Origin: Pigmentiphaga sp. NML080357
Lineage (GTDB): Bacteria > Pseudomonadota > Gammaproteobacteria > Burkholderiales > Burkholderiaceae_B
Direction: 5' to 3'
Assembly (NCBI RefSeq): GCF_002188465.1
Contig: NZ_NINW01000037.1
Location: 1 to 64,000 of the forward strand
DNA: 64,000 bases
Below, piece after piece: positions 1 through 9,600 of this stretch. A program made the position numbers and the translations under genes. Each line of letters begins with the position of its first letter. Position 1 is the first letter of the stretch. The notes below the pieces were generated by a model. That model was not told where the DNA came from. It saw only the letters and a list, made by a program, of their open reading frames with translations, and did no database searches.

Positions 1-164
1 CGCTGCCGGCCCCCTCCGACGGGCCGGCAGCGGCGCCGGTTGCTCGCGCCGCCGATACCGGGCTCCATGCCGTCTTCGCCCGGCTGGCCCAGCCGGCTCC
101 TGCCGCGCCGGCGCCGGCAGAAGACAAGAACGCCTCCCTCCTCCAGCGGTTGAATCGATTGTGA
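1..164 (+). CDS. 3' end of a BcsP-like cellulose accessory protein (partial)
   Basis: An open frame runs in from the left edge and ends at a TGA at 162-164. It encodes an Ala/Pro-rich tail finishing LHAVFARLAQP, a Pro/Ala stretch, and then SLLQRLNRL. Its stop overlaps the GTG start of the next gene (GTGA at 161-164), so the two are probably translationally coupled. Short Ala/Pro-rich proteins with an LFxRL motif and a Leu/Arg-rich end precede bcsQ in many betaproteobacterial cellulose operons (BcsP, sometimes BcsR-like). The assignment rests on this position and tail; the N-terminus is outside the window. Confidence 0.5.
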   Translation, partial: LPAPSDGPAAAPVARAADTGLHAVFARLAQPAPAAPAPAEDKNASLLQRLNRL

Positions 165-934
165 AGATCATTGCTGTTGTCTCCGCCAAGGGCGGTGTCG
201 GCAAGACCACGGTCACCGCCAACCTGAGCACGGCGCTCAGGCGCGAAGGCCGCAACGTCCTGACCGTCGACCTCGACCCGCAAAACGCCCTGCACCTGCA
301 TTTCGGCGGCGATCCCCAGCGCATCGCCGGCACTTCCCGCGCCACGCTGGCCGGCGAAGACTGGCGCGACGTCGGTTTCGTCAGCCCCACGGGCGTCGTC
401 GTAATGCCATACGGCGCGGTCAACGAGGACGACCGCCGGGCGTTCGAGAACCGCCTGGAAAGCCGTCCCCGCTGGCTGGCCGACAATCTGCGGGCGCTGG
501 ACCTGGGCCCGGACGATATCGTCGTGGTGGACACCCCGCCGGGCCCGTCGATCTACATGCGGACCGCGCTCTCGGCCGCCAACCTGGCGCTGATCGTCAC
601 CTTGCCGGATGCGGCGTCATACGCCACGTTGCCGATGATGGAAGGCCTGGTGCAGACCTATTGCATCCCGCGGCCCGACTTCATCGATCACGCTTTCGTG
701 ATCAACCAGGTGGACAATTCCCGGCTGCTGGCGCGCGACGTTTCGCAGATCATGCGCGCGGATTTCGGCGAGCGCATCGTCGGGATCATCCACCAGGACC
801 AGTCCGTCTGCGAAGCGCTGGCTTTCAATCAAAGCGTGCTGGACTACGACCCGCGTTGCCAGGCAACGCAAGATTATCTGGCCTGCGCGCGCAGCGTCGC
901 GGCGGCCTTGAGCGCATTCGGACCCGCCTCGTGA
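161..934 (+). CDS. bcsQ: Cellulose biosynthesis protein BcsQ (MinD/ParA-type ATPase)
   Basis: A 257-residue protein starting at GTG. It has a deviant Walker A motif, KGGVGKTT, at residues 11-18, a D-L-D-P-Q switch around 38-42 and a Walker B-like VVVDTPPG near 121-128. This is the SIMIBI P-loop ATPase pattern of MinD/ParA. BcsQ proteins of about 250 residues are essential accessory proteins that localise the cellulose synthase complex at the pole or inner membrane in enterobacteria. The start overlaps the previous stop, and its own stop (932-934) overlaps the GTG of bcsA at 931, so translation of the operon appears coupled. Identification is strong because bcsA, bcsB, bcsZ and bcsC follow directly. 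Confidence 0.93.
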   Translation: MKIIAVVSAKGGVGKTTVTANLSTALRREGRNVLTVDLDPQNALHLHFGGDPQRIAGTSRATLAGEDWRDVGFVSPTGVVVMPYGAVNEDDRRAFENRLESRPRWLADNLRALDLGPDDIVVVDTPPGPSIYMRTALSAANLALIVTLPDAASYATLPMMEGLVQTYCIPRPDFIDHAFVINQVDNSRLLARDVSQIMRADFGERIVGIIHQDQSVCEALAFNQSVLDYDPRCQATQDYLACARSVAAALSAFGPAS

Positions 935-3135
935 CAGACGCCCCTCCCCCCCGGCATTCGGCATCCCGCACACTGGACCGCTGGAGCGACCGCGTGACCC
1001 AGTGGAAAGCGTGGCATCATCCCGTCGCGCGGCTGGCGATCGTCGTCCTGGGCGCCCTGCTGTTCGCGCTCGCCATCACCGTCCCGCTGGAACTGGAACA
1101 GCAAATCGTCTTCGCCGTCGCCTGCTTCGGGCTGGCGCTCGCGCTCAATACGGCGGCGGGCCGCCTCGCGACCCTGGCGATGATGGTCCTGTCGATCACG
1201 GCCTCGCTGCGCTACATGTACTGGCGCCTGACCTCCACGCTGGGCTTCGAGAATTTCATCGACGCGTTCTTCGGTTTCGGGCTGGTGCTGGCCGAGTTCT
1301 ATGCGCTGCTGGTCCTGCTCCTGGGCTATTTCCAGACCGCCTGGCCGCTGGGACGCAAGCCTGCGCCGATGCCCCCCGACCCCGCCCTGTGGCCGGCGGT
1401 GGACATCTTCATCCCGACCTACAACGAGCCGCTCGACGTAGTCCGGCAGACTGTCTACAGCGCGGTGGGCATGGACTGGCCCGCAGACAAGTTCAAGGTA
1501 TTCGTGCTCGACGACGGCCGCCGGCCGGAGTTCAAGGCATTCTGCGAGGAAGTGGGGGTCGGCTACATCACGCGCGACAACAATTCCCACGCCAAGGCCG
1601 GCAACATCAACCACGCGCTGACGCTCACCGATGGCGAGTACGTCGCCATTTTCGACTGCGATCACATACCGACGCGCTCGTTCCTGCAGATCTGCATGGG
1701 GTGGTTCCTGCGGGACCCGAAGCTGGCAATGCTGCAGACGCCGCACTATTTCTTCTCGCCGGACCCATTCGAGAAGAACCTCAACACGTTCCAGGTCGTC
1801 CCCAACGAAGGCGAGCTCTTCTACGGCCTGGTGCAGGACGGCAACGATCTCTGGAATGCCACGTTCTTCTGCGGATCCTGCGCCATGATGCGCCGCGCGC
1901 CGCTGCTCGAGGTGGGCGGCGTGGCCGTGGAGACCGTGACCGAGGACGTGCACACCGCCCTCAAGATGAACCGCGCGGGCTACAACACCGCCTATCTCGC
2001 TATCCCCCAGGCGGCCGGGCTCGCCACAGAAAGCCTGTCGGGCCACATCGGCCAGCGCGTGCGCTGGGCACGCGGCATGGCGCAGATATGCCGGCTCGAC
2101 AACCCGCTGTTCGGACCCGGGCTGAGCCTCGGGCAGCGCCTGTGCTATCTGAACGCGATGATGCACTTCTTCTACGGCCTGCCGCGGCTGGTGTTCCTGA
2201 CCGCCCCGCTGGCCTACCTGCTGCTCGATGCCCATGTCTTCCAGGCGACCGCATTCCTGATCGCCGCGTACGCGTTGCCGCACCTGTTCCACGCCTCGGT
2301 GACGAATTCGCGCATACAGGGCCGGTTCCGCCACTCGTTCTGGAACGAGGTGTATGAATCCGTGCTGGCCTGGTACATCCTGCGCCCCACGCTGGTCGCC
2401 TTCATCAACCCCAAGGGCGGCAAGTTCAACGTGACGGCCAAGGGCGGCATCACGGAGCAAGGCTTCTTCGACTGGGACATGGCCCGCCCCTACCTCGTGC
2501 TGCTGACGTTGAACCTGTTCGGCGTGGCCGTGGGCGTGAGCAGGCTGATCCTGCAGGAATCGCCGGACACGGCCACGCTGCTGATCAACCTCGCCTGGAC
2601 CGGGTACAACGTGATCATGACGGGCGCTGCGGTCGCCGTGGCAAGCGAAACCCGCCAGGTGCGCCGTTCGCCCCGGGTGAGCACCAGGCTGCCCGCCAGC
2701 CTGACCTTCGCCAACGGCAAGACGCTGGCTTGCGAGACCATCGACTTCTCGCAGACCGGCCTGGGCCTGCGCGTTCCCGCCGAGGCCGAGATCCCCATGA
2801 GCGAGCCGATGCACGTCTCGCTGTACCGCGGCCAGGAAGAAGGCGTGTTTCCCGCCACCGCCGCGTTCCGCCGCGGCGAACACCTCGGCCTGCAGTTCCA
2901 GGGGCTCAACGTGCAGCAGGAAGTCGAACTGGCGCAAATGACATTCGCGTGCGCCGACAACTGGGCCAACGTCTGGGGCCAGCGGCAGCGCGACTCGCTG
3001 CCCCACGCCTTCGCCTCGGTGCTAAGGATCTCCATGAAAGGCTTCGGCGAATTGGCGCGCAGCGTGGCCCGGCTGGCCATTCCTTCACGGCGCGCCCGCG
3101 CCGTTCAATCCACTCTCGATATGAGGGATCAATGA
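931..3135 (+). CDS. bcsA: Cellulose synthase catalytic subunit BcsA (UDP-forming)
   Basis: A 734-residue inner-membrane family 2 glycosyltransferase that polymerises UDP-glucose to beta-1,4-glucan and exports the chain. The GTG at 931 is chosen because it overlaps the bcsQ stop, although the open frame extends further upstream. The catalytic signature is complete: DDG at 194-196, DCD at 242-244, TED at 337-339 and QRVRW at 375-379. Hydrophobic helices flank the catalytic domain. A C-terminal PilZ domain carries RQVRR at 575-579 and DFSQTG at 605-610, the RxxxR and [D/N]xSxxG residues that bind cyclic di-GMP, so allosteric activation by c-di-GMP is expected. The stop overlaps the bcsB ATG (ATGA). 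Confidence 0.97.
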   Translation: MTDAPPPRHSASRTLDRWSDRVTQWKAWHHPVARLAIVVLGALLFALAITVPLELEQQIVFAVACFGLALALNTAAGRLATLAMMVLSITASLRYMYWRLTSTLGFENFIDAFFGFGLVLAEFYALLVLLLGYFQTAWPLGRKPAPMPPDPALWPAVDIFIPTYNEPLDVVRQTVYSAVGMDWPADKFKVFVLDDGRRPEFKAFCEEVGVGYITRDNNSHAKAGNINHALTLTDGEYVAIFDCDHIPTRSFLQICMGWFLRDPKLAMLQTPHYFFSPDPFEKNLNTFQVVPNEGELFYGLVQDGNDLWNATFFCGSCAMMRRAPLLEVGGVAVETVTEDVHTALKMNRAGYNTAYLAIPQAAGLATESLSGHIGQRVRWARGMAQICRLDNPLFGPGLSLGQRLCYLNAMMHFFYGLPRLVFLTAPLAYLLLDAHVFQATAFLIAAYALPHLFHASVTNSRIQGRFRHSFWNEVYESVLAWYILRPTLVAFINPKGGKFNVTAKGGITEQGFFDWDMARPYLVLLTLNLFGVAVGVSRLILQESPDTATLLINLAWTGYNVIMTGAAVAVASETRQVRRSPRVSTRLPASLTFANGKTLACETIDFSQTGLGLRVPAEAEIPMSEPMHVSLYRGQEEGVFPATAAFRRGEHLGLQFQGLNVQQEVELAQMTFACADNWANVWGQRQRDSLPHAFASVLRISMKGFGELARSVARLAIPSRRARAVQSTLDMRDQ

Positions 3136-5441
3136 TCTCGAGGTCTGCCCTTAGGAAATTCGCTGCGGCGGCGCGGGTGCGCACGCTGCCCGCCCTGATA
3201 GCCGGCGTGCTCGCCTGCGGCCCGAACGGCCTGTCCTTCGCCGCCCAGGCCCCCGCCCAGACAGGCGCGGGGGCGCCCAACGCCAAGCCGGCCGCGGCGG
3301 GCGCGACCCGTACCTACACCTACACGCTCAAGCAGCTCGGCGCGCTGTATCCGCTGCAGCTGCGCGGCATCGACGGCATCTACGGCGTTCCTTTCAGCGT
3401 GCGGGCCGACGAGGTCGTGACCGGCGCAACCCTGCGCCTGTCCTATGCCTATTCCCCGGCCCTGCTGCCGGTGCTCTCGCATATCAACGTCCTGGTCAAC
3501 GGCGAGGTCTCCTCCTCCATTCCCGTGACCCGGGAACAAGGCGGCATGAATCTTACCCGGGAGATCGCCATTCCGCCCCGGCTGATCACCGAGTTCAACC
3601 GGCTGAACCTGCAGTTGATCGGGCACTACACGATGGAGTGCGAGGATCCCGCCCACTCCAGCCTGTGGACCAACGTCAGCAACGCCAGCGTGCTGGAATT
3701 GACGGTCACCCGCATCGCGCTGGAGAACGACCTGGCGCTGCTGCCCCAGCCGTTCTTCGACCGCCGCGACATCCGTCCGCTGAACCTGCCCTTCATCTTC
3801 CCCGCCACGCCGAGCAACGGCGCGCTGGAAGCCGCGGGCGTGCTGTCGTCGTGGTTCGGCGCGCTGGCCAGCTACCGCGGCGCCACGTTCCCCGTCGCCC
3901 AGAACGCCATTCCCGAAAGCGGCAATGCGGTGATCCTGGCCACGGGCAACGAGCGCGTCGCGGGCATAGAGTGGCCCCAGATCCAGGGCCCCACCGTGGC
4001 GGTGACAACCAATCCCCGTGATCCCTACGGCAAGCTGTTGCTCGTGCTCGGCCGCGACGCCGCCGAATTGAAAACCGCTGCCACCGCGCTCACCGTGGGA
4101 GCGCCCACGCTGTCGGGCCAGGTCGCCACCATTACCAACATCGAACAGCTCAAGCCTCGCCAACCCTACGACGCGCCCAACTGGCTGCGCGCCGACCGGC
4201 CGGTCAAGTTCGGCGAACTGGCCGACACGGCGGCGCTGAACGTGTCCGGCTATTCGCCCGACCTGATACGGGTCAATTTCCGCATGCCGCCCGACCTGTT
4301 CGCCTGGCGCGACAAGGGCATTCCGGTCGACCTGCGGTATCGCTACACGCCGCGCGCCGAGCCGGACAAGTCCACGCTCAACATCAACATCAACGAACGC
4401 TTCCTGCGTTCGGAACCGCTGCGCGCGATCCGCCACGACGCCACCACCCACGTGGACCGGCTGCTGAACAAGGTGCTGCCGGACGGCACCGTCCCGGCCC
4501 GGACGAAGTTCCAGATCCCGCTGTTCATGCTGCCCGCGCAGACGCAGATGCAGTTCCACTACTACTATGACTACATCAAGCAGGGCGAATGCAAGGACGT
4601 GGTCCTCGATAACGTGCGGGGCACGATAGAGCCCGACTCGACGATCGATATCTCGCACTTCTCGCACTTCATTGCGATGCCGGACCTGGCCGCCTTCAGC
4701 AACAGCGGCTTCCCGTTCACCCGGATGGCGGACCTGTCCGACACGGCGGTGGTGCTGCCGGATTCCCCCACGCCTGCCGACTACTCGACCTACCTCACGG
4801 TACTCGGGCGCATGGGCGACTCCACCGGCTACCCCGCCACCGGCGTGACCGTCACGCAGGCGCAGCGGGTGGAGACGGTGTCCGGCAAGGACCTGCTCGT
4901 GATCGCCTCCGGCGGCCGCCAGCCGCTGTTGAACCAATGGGCGAAACACATGCCGGTAAGCCTGGACGGCAACGCCAAGCGTTTCTCGCTTTCCGACAAG
5001 GTGTACCAGCTGTTTACGTGGTGGGACACCGATGCGCGCACCAACGTCAAGCCCACGCGGCAGGAGCTGGCCTTCAACAGCGCCAGCACCGACGCGGTCA
5101 TCGCCGGCTTCGAGTCTCCGCTCGCGAGCGGACGCAGCGTGGTGCTGATCTCGGCCAACCAGGCCGCCGGCCTGCACGACGCGGTGCGGGCCATGCTCGA
5201 CCCGGACCTGGTCAAGCGCATACAAGGCAGCGCGGTCGTGGTCCGCAACAAGCAGGTCGACAGCCTGACGGCCGATCAGACCTATTTCGTCGGATCGCTC
5301 AACCCGCTGCTCTACGTCCAGTGGTTCCTGTCCAATCACCCGCTGCTGCTGGCGCTGCTGGGCATCGTCGCCGCGCTGCTGCTGGCCGTGATCCTGTACC
5401 TGTCGCTGCGTGCCCGGGCCCGGCGGCGGCTGGCGCTCTGA
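3132..5441 (+). CDS. bcsB: Cellulose synthase periplasmic subunit BcsB
   Basis: A 769-residue periplasmic, membrane-anchored partner of BcsA that guides the nascent glucan across the periplasm. The ATG at 3132 overlaps the bcsA stop. Residues 1 to about 38 form a long Sec signal peptide ending near FAAQA. An Ala/Pro linker follows, then the large BcsB region with the carbohydrate-binding and flavodoxin-like repeats. A single C-terminal hydrophobic helix (about residues 742-765, rich in Leu/Ala/Ile) is followed by a basic RARARRR tail; this is the anchor that packs against BcsA. Length and architecture fit the family, and the gene lies in the expected place directly after bcsA. Confidence 0.95.
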   Translation: MISRSALRKFAAAARVRTLPALIAGVLACGPNGLSFAAQAPAQTGAGAPNAKPAAAGATRTYTYTLKQLGALYPLQLRGIDGIYGVPFSVRADEVVTGATLRLSYAYSPALLPVLSHINVLVNGEVSSSIPVTREQGGMNLTREIAIPPRLITEFNRLNLQLIGHYTMECEDPAHSSLWTNVSNASVLELTVTRIALENDLALLPQPFFDRRDIRPLNLPFIFPATPSNGALEAAGVLSSWFGALASYRGATFPVAQNAIPESGNAVILATGNERVAGIEWPQIQGPTVAVTTNPRDPYGKLLLVLGRDAAELKTAATALTVGAPTLSGQVATITNIEQLKPRQPYDAPNWLRADRPVKFGELADTAALNVSGYSPDLIRVNFRMPPDLFAWRDKGIPVDLRYRYTPRAEPDKSTLNININERFLRSEPLRAIRHDATTHVDRLLNKVLPDGTVPARTKFQIPLFMLPAQTQMQFHYYYDYIKQGECKDVVLDNVRGTIEPDSTIDISHFSHFIAMPDLAAFSNSGFPFTRMADLSDTAVVLPDSPTPADYSTYLTVLGRMGDSTGYPATGVTVTQAQRVETVSGKDLLVIASGGRQPLLNQWAKHMPVSLDGNAKRFSLSDKVYQLFTWWDTDARTNVKPTRQELAFNSASTDAVIAGFESPLASGRSVVLISANQAAGLHDAVRAMLDPDLVKRIQGSAVVVRNKQVDSLTADQTYFVGSLNPLLYVQWFLSNHPLLLALLGIVAALLLAVILYLSLRARARRRLAL

Positions 5442-5445
5442 GGCG

Positions 5446-6684
5446 ATGATGCCCACGCCCGCGTCCGGCTTCCAGCGTAACTCGTCCGCCAGGTCCGGCC
5501 GAGGGGCCGGCACGCGGCTGGCGCGCTGGGCAGCGGCCCTGGCGCTGGCGCTGCCCGCGGCCGCCTCCGCCGCGTCGTGCCCGCCTATCGCGTGGCCGCT
5601 GTGGCAAGACTTTCAGCGGCGTTTCATGCAAGCCGACGGCCGGGTCATCGACCCCAGCGTGCCGCAGCAGCATTCCACGTCCGAGGGCCAGTCGTACGCC
5701 ATGTTCTTCGCGCTGGTCGCCAACGACCCGGCCGCCTTCGAGCGCGCCTGGCGCTGGAGCGTGGACAACCTCGCGCAGGGCGATGCGGCCGGCCGCCTGC
5801 CCGCATGGCAATGGGGCCGGCGCGAGGATGGCACCTGGGGCCTGCTCGACGCCAACGCGGCGTCCGACGCCGATCTCTGGTTCGCCTACGCGCTGGCCGA
5901 AGCAGCCCGGTTATGGAAACGCCCGGACTATGCGCGCGACGCGCGCGCGCTCCTGGCGCGCATCGCGGCCGACGAAGTGGCGGAGCTGCCCGGGCTGGGC
6001 AAGATGCTGCTGCCCGGCCCGGCCGGCTTCGAACTTGCCGGTCCCCTCTGGCGCCTGAATCCGAGCTATCTGCCGCTGCCCGTGCTGCGCCGGCTTGCAC
6101 AGTTCGATCAGGGCGGGCCATGGCGCGCCATCGCCGCCAACACCGTGAAAATGGTCGAGGCGGTCTCGCCCAAAGGGTTCGTCGCGGACTGGGTGGCCTA
6201 CCAGGCTCCCGCCGGCGCGCCGCCTGCCTTCGCGCCCGACCCGGAAAAAGGCGCCGTCGGGAGCTATGACGCCATCCGCAACTATCTATGGGCGGGCATG
6301 ACCGCGCCGGCCGATGCGGCGGCCCGGCCGATGCTGCGCACGCTGTCGGGCATGGAGGGCGCGATCGCGGAAGGCGTGCCCCCGGAATCGGTCGACGCGG
6401 CCACCGGGGCCGTCAAGGGCCAGGGTCCCGTGGGGTTTTCCGCGGCGCTGCTACCCTATCTGGCCGCGCGCGGCGCGAAGGAAGAGCTGGAACGCCAGCG
6501 CGCCCGGGTGCGCGCGCAGTTGCCCGCCGCCCCGCACGCGCCGCCCGAGCAGGCGCCGCGCTACTACGATTATGTCCTGGGCCTGTTCGGAACGGGCTGG
6601 GACGAACAACGATATCGATTCCTGTCAGCGGGAACACTCAAGTTGAGCTGGGAGAAGGCATGTCCGCACGCCGCAACACGGTAG
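5446..6684 (+). CDS. bcsZ: Periplasmic endo-1,4-beta-glucanase BcsZ (GH8)
   Basis: A 412-residue glycoside hydrolase family 8 cellulase needed for normal cellulose secretion. Two ATGs lie in tandem at 5446 and 5449, only 4 bases after the bcsB stop. A basic N-region and an Ala/Leu hydrophobic core ending in ASAASC give a signal peptide of about 45 residues. The general-acid glutamate lies in SEGQSY (Glu80). The GH8 signature ASDADLWFAYALAEAARLW (about 139-157) holds the conserved aspartates. The 3' end overlaps the start of bcsC by 25 bases. In E. coli bcsZ also lies between bcsB and bcsC. Confidence 0.95.
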   Translation: MMPTPASGFQRNSSARSGRGAGTRLARWAAALALALPAAASAASCPPIAWPLWQDFQRRFMQADGRVIDPSVPQQHSTSEGQSYAMFFALVANDPAAFERAWRWSVDNLAQGDAAGRLPAWQWGRREDGTWGLLDANAASDADLWFAYALAEAARLWKRPDYARDARALLARIAADEVAELPGLGKMLLPGPAGFELAGPLWRLNPSYLPLPVLRRLAQFDQGGPWRAIAANTVKMVEAVSPKGFVADWVAYQAPAGAPPAFAPDPEKGAVGSYDAIRNYLWAGMTAPADAAARPMLRTLSGMEGAIAEGVPPESVDAATGAVKGQGPVGFSAALLPYLAARGAKEELERQRARVRAQLPAAPHAPPEQAPRYYDYVLGLFGTGWDEQRYRFLSAGTLKLSWEKACPHAATR

Positions 6685-9600
6685 TCCTGGGGCTACTGGC
6701 TGCACTCATCCACGGTGGCGCACTCGCCCAAGGCGATCCGGTCAAGGTACTGGTCGAGCAGGGGCGCTACTGGCAATCGCGCGGCAATGGCGAACGCGCG
6801 GCCGAGGCCTGGCAGAAGCTGCTCAAGCTCGCCCCCAACCATCCCGACGCGCTGTATGGCCTGGCACAGGTGGAACTGGACGCGGGGCGGTCCGAGAATG
6901 CCCGCGGCTACCTTGCACAGCTCAAGCGCACGCGTCCCGACAGCCCGCTGATCGCCCGCCTCGAGCAGGCCATCAATCTCGGTGGCAGCAGCCGCGTGCT
7001 GCAGCAGGCGCGCGAGCAGGCACGCAGCGGCCAGACCGCCGAAGCGCTCGCCACGTACCAGACGGCGCTGGGTGGCAAGGCTCCCGAAGGGCCCCTGGCA
7101 CTGGAGTACTACCAGACCCTGGGCGGCACGCCGCAGGGCTGGGAAGAGGCTCGCCGCGGCCTGCAGAAGCTCGCCAGCGAATCGCCCAACGATCCCCAGA
7201 TCGCGCTGGCGCTCGCCCAGCACCTGACGTACCGCGAAGCCACCCGGCGCGAAGGCATCCAGCAGCTCGCCGCGCTGTCCAAGCGGCCGGACGTGGGCAA
7301 GGCGGCCAGCGACAGCTGGCGCAAGGCGCTGGCCTGGGCCGGAACACGGCCCGCCGACGCGCCCCTGTATCGCGCCTACCTCGAAGCGCATCCGGACGAC
7401 GTGGGCGTCAAGACCAAGCTGGAGGAAATCGAACGCCAGCAGCGCGAAGGCCGCCAGGCCTCGGCGGCCTCGGCCGACCCGTTGCGCCAGCGAGCCGCCG
7501 CGGGTTTCCAGGCTCTCGACGAGGGCGACCTGGCCAAGGCCGAGAGCGACTTCCAGGCCGTGCTGGCGGCTCGCCCCGGCGACGGCGACGCGCTCGGCGG
7601 CCTCGGCATCCTGCGCCTGCGGCAAGAGAACTTCGGGCAGGCCAAAGATCTGCTCGAGCGCGCCTCGCGCCAGGGATCGGCCTCGCGCTGGCGCTCGGCG
7701 CTCAATAGCGCCACCTACTGGAGCCTGGTCGAACAGGCGCGCGGCGCCCGCGCCGGGGGCAATCTCGACGGCGCCCGCCGCACGCTCGAGCAGGCCGTCA
7801 AGCTCGATCCTGCCGAACCCACGGCGCAAAACAGCCTCGGCGATGTACTGGCGGAAAGCGGACAGCTCGACGCGGCCGAGGCTGCCTATCGCCGCGTATT
7901 GGCGCGCCAGCCGGACAACCCGGATGCCCTGCGCGGCCTGGTCGGCGTGATGGCGCAGAACAACAAGCCCGACCAGGCTCTCGCGCTGGTCGAAAAACTC
8001 ACGCCGCAGCAGCAGGAAAAGATCGGCGAACTCGGCCGCTTGCGCGCCGCCCAGGCGGTCGGGGCGGCCAAGGCCGCGGCCCAGCGCGGCGACGATGCCG
8101 GCGCTCGCGTAGCGCTCGAAGACGCGTTGCTGAACGATCCCAATAGCCCGTGGATACGGCTGGACCTGGCCCGCCTGTACATGAAGATGGGCGCCTACAA
8201 CGACGCCCGCGGCGTCATGGATGGGCTGCTGATCTCCAATCCCAACCTGCCCGACGCCCAGTACGCCAGCGCCCTGCTGGCCTCCGAAATGCAGGATTGG
8301 CGCGGCGCCCTCAATACGCTCGACAACATCCCGCAGCAGAACCGCACGCGCGAGATGGCCGCGCTGCAGAAGCGGGCCTGGGTACATGTGCAGGCGGCCG
8401 ACGCGGGCGAGCTGGCCCGGCAGGGGCGCAGGCAGGAAGCCGCCGCCCTGCTGGCCCAGGCCGAACCCTACGCGGGCCAGGATCCCGAACTGCTCGGCGC
8501 CATCGCGGTGGCCTATACCGACATCGGCGATACCGGCCGCGCGCTCAACATGATGCGCCAGCTGCTGGCGCGCACCACCCGTCCCGATGCCGGCATGCGG
8601 CTCCAATATGCCGCCATCCTGCTGCGCACGCGCCAGGACGTCGAACTCGCCGGCATCCTGCGCCAGCTCCAGTCCGAACCCATGAGCGCGGCCGAGCGCA
8701 AGAGCTACGACGACATACGCGTGGCCTACATCGTGCGCCAGGCGGATGCGCTGCGCACCTCGGGCGATCTCGTCATGGCTTACGACACGCTGGCCCCGCT
8801 GCTGGCCGAGCGCCCCGACGACCAGCAAGTCGTCGGCGCCCTGGCCCGCATGTATGCGGACGCGCGCGACTACCAGCAGGCGCTGGGTCTCTACAACCGG
8901 CTGCTGGAGAAAGACCCGCGCAACCTCGAGACCATGATCGCGGCCGCTTCCATGGCCATTTCGGCCAAGGAATACGGCTATGCCGAAAACGTCATCGACA
9001 ACGCCTTGCGCCAAGCACCCCAGAATCCCGAGGTGCTGACGGCCGCCGGGCGGCTCTACCGCGCGCAGGGTAAGTCCAGCAAGGCGTCGCAATACTTCGC
9101 CGCGGCCGTCGAGGCCGAGAATCGACAGCGCGGCATCGCGCCCGGCTACGTCGCGAGCGGCCAGCCCGGCATGGCGCCCGCTCGCTCGGCCAATCCCTTC
9201 GTCGGCCTGCCCGGCCAGCGCTCGAACTCCACGCTGGCCCCCCACCCCGTCGCGCCGGCGCTTCCGTATGGCGGCGCCGCGCCCGTGCCCATGGCGGCGG
9301 CAGGCGGCTATGCGCCCGCCTACCCTGCCACGCTGCCGCAAGCCCCCGCGCAAGCGGCATACGGCGGCGCGGCATCCGGCTACGGCGCCTCGCAGCCGTA
9401 CATTCCTCCTCCTGCCGGCGCCTACCGGTTCCCGTCCCAGCCGGTCCAATTGGCCTCCGCTTCCGGCTATACGCCCTATGGCACGCCCGCCGCGATCGAC
9501 AACGGCCCGCCCACCCCGACGGACTACCTGGCGCAGGAAAACGCCGCCCAGCCCGCCGCCGGCACCCGCGCACCGGCAGGCAACGCGAGCCAACGCGGCA

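Noticed and set aside
661-930. Upstream extension of the bcsA open frame to 661
   Set aside because: It lies wholly inside bcsQ in another frame and reads as Arg/Pro-rich nonsense. GTG 931 overlapping the bcsQ stop is the sensible start.
874-3006. A 710-codon open frame antisense to bcsA, and similar long antisense frames over bcsB (3129-5513), bcsC (6693-9674) and fimV (21863-23254, plus strand)
   Set aside because: They are rich in Arg, His, Gly and Gln, have no domains and mirror the third-position GC bias of the genes they overlap. They are shadow frames.
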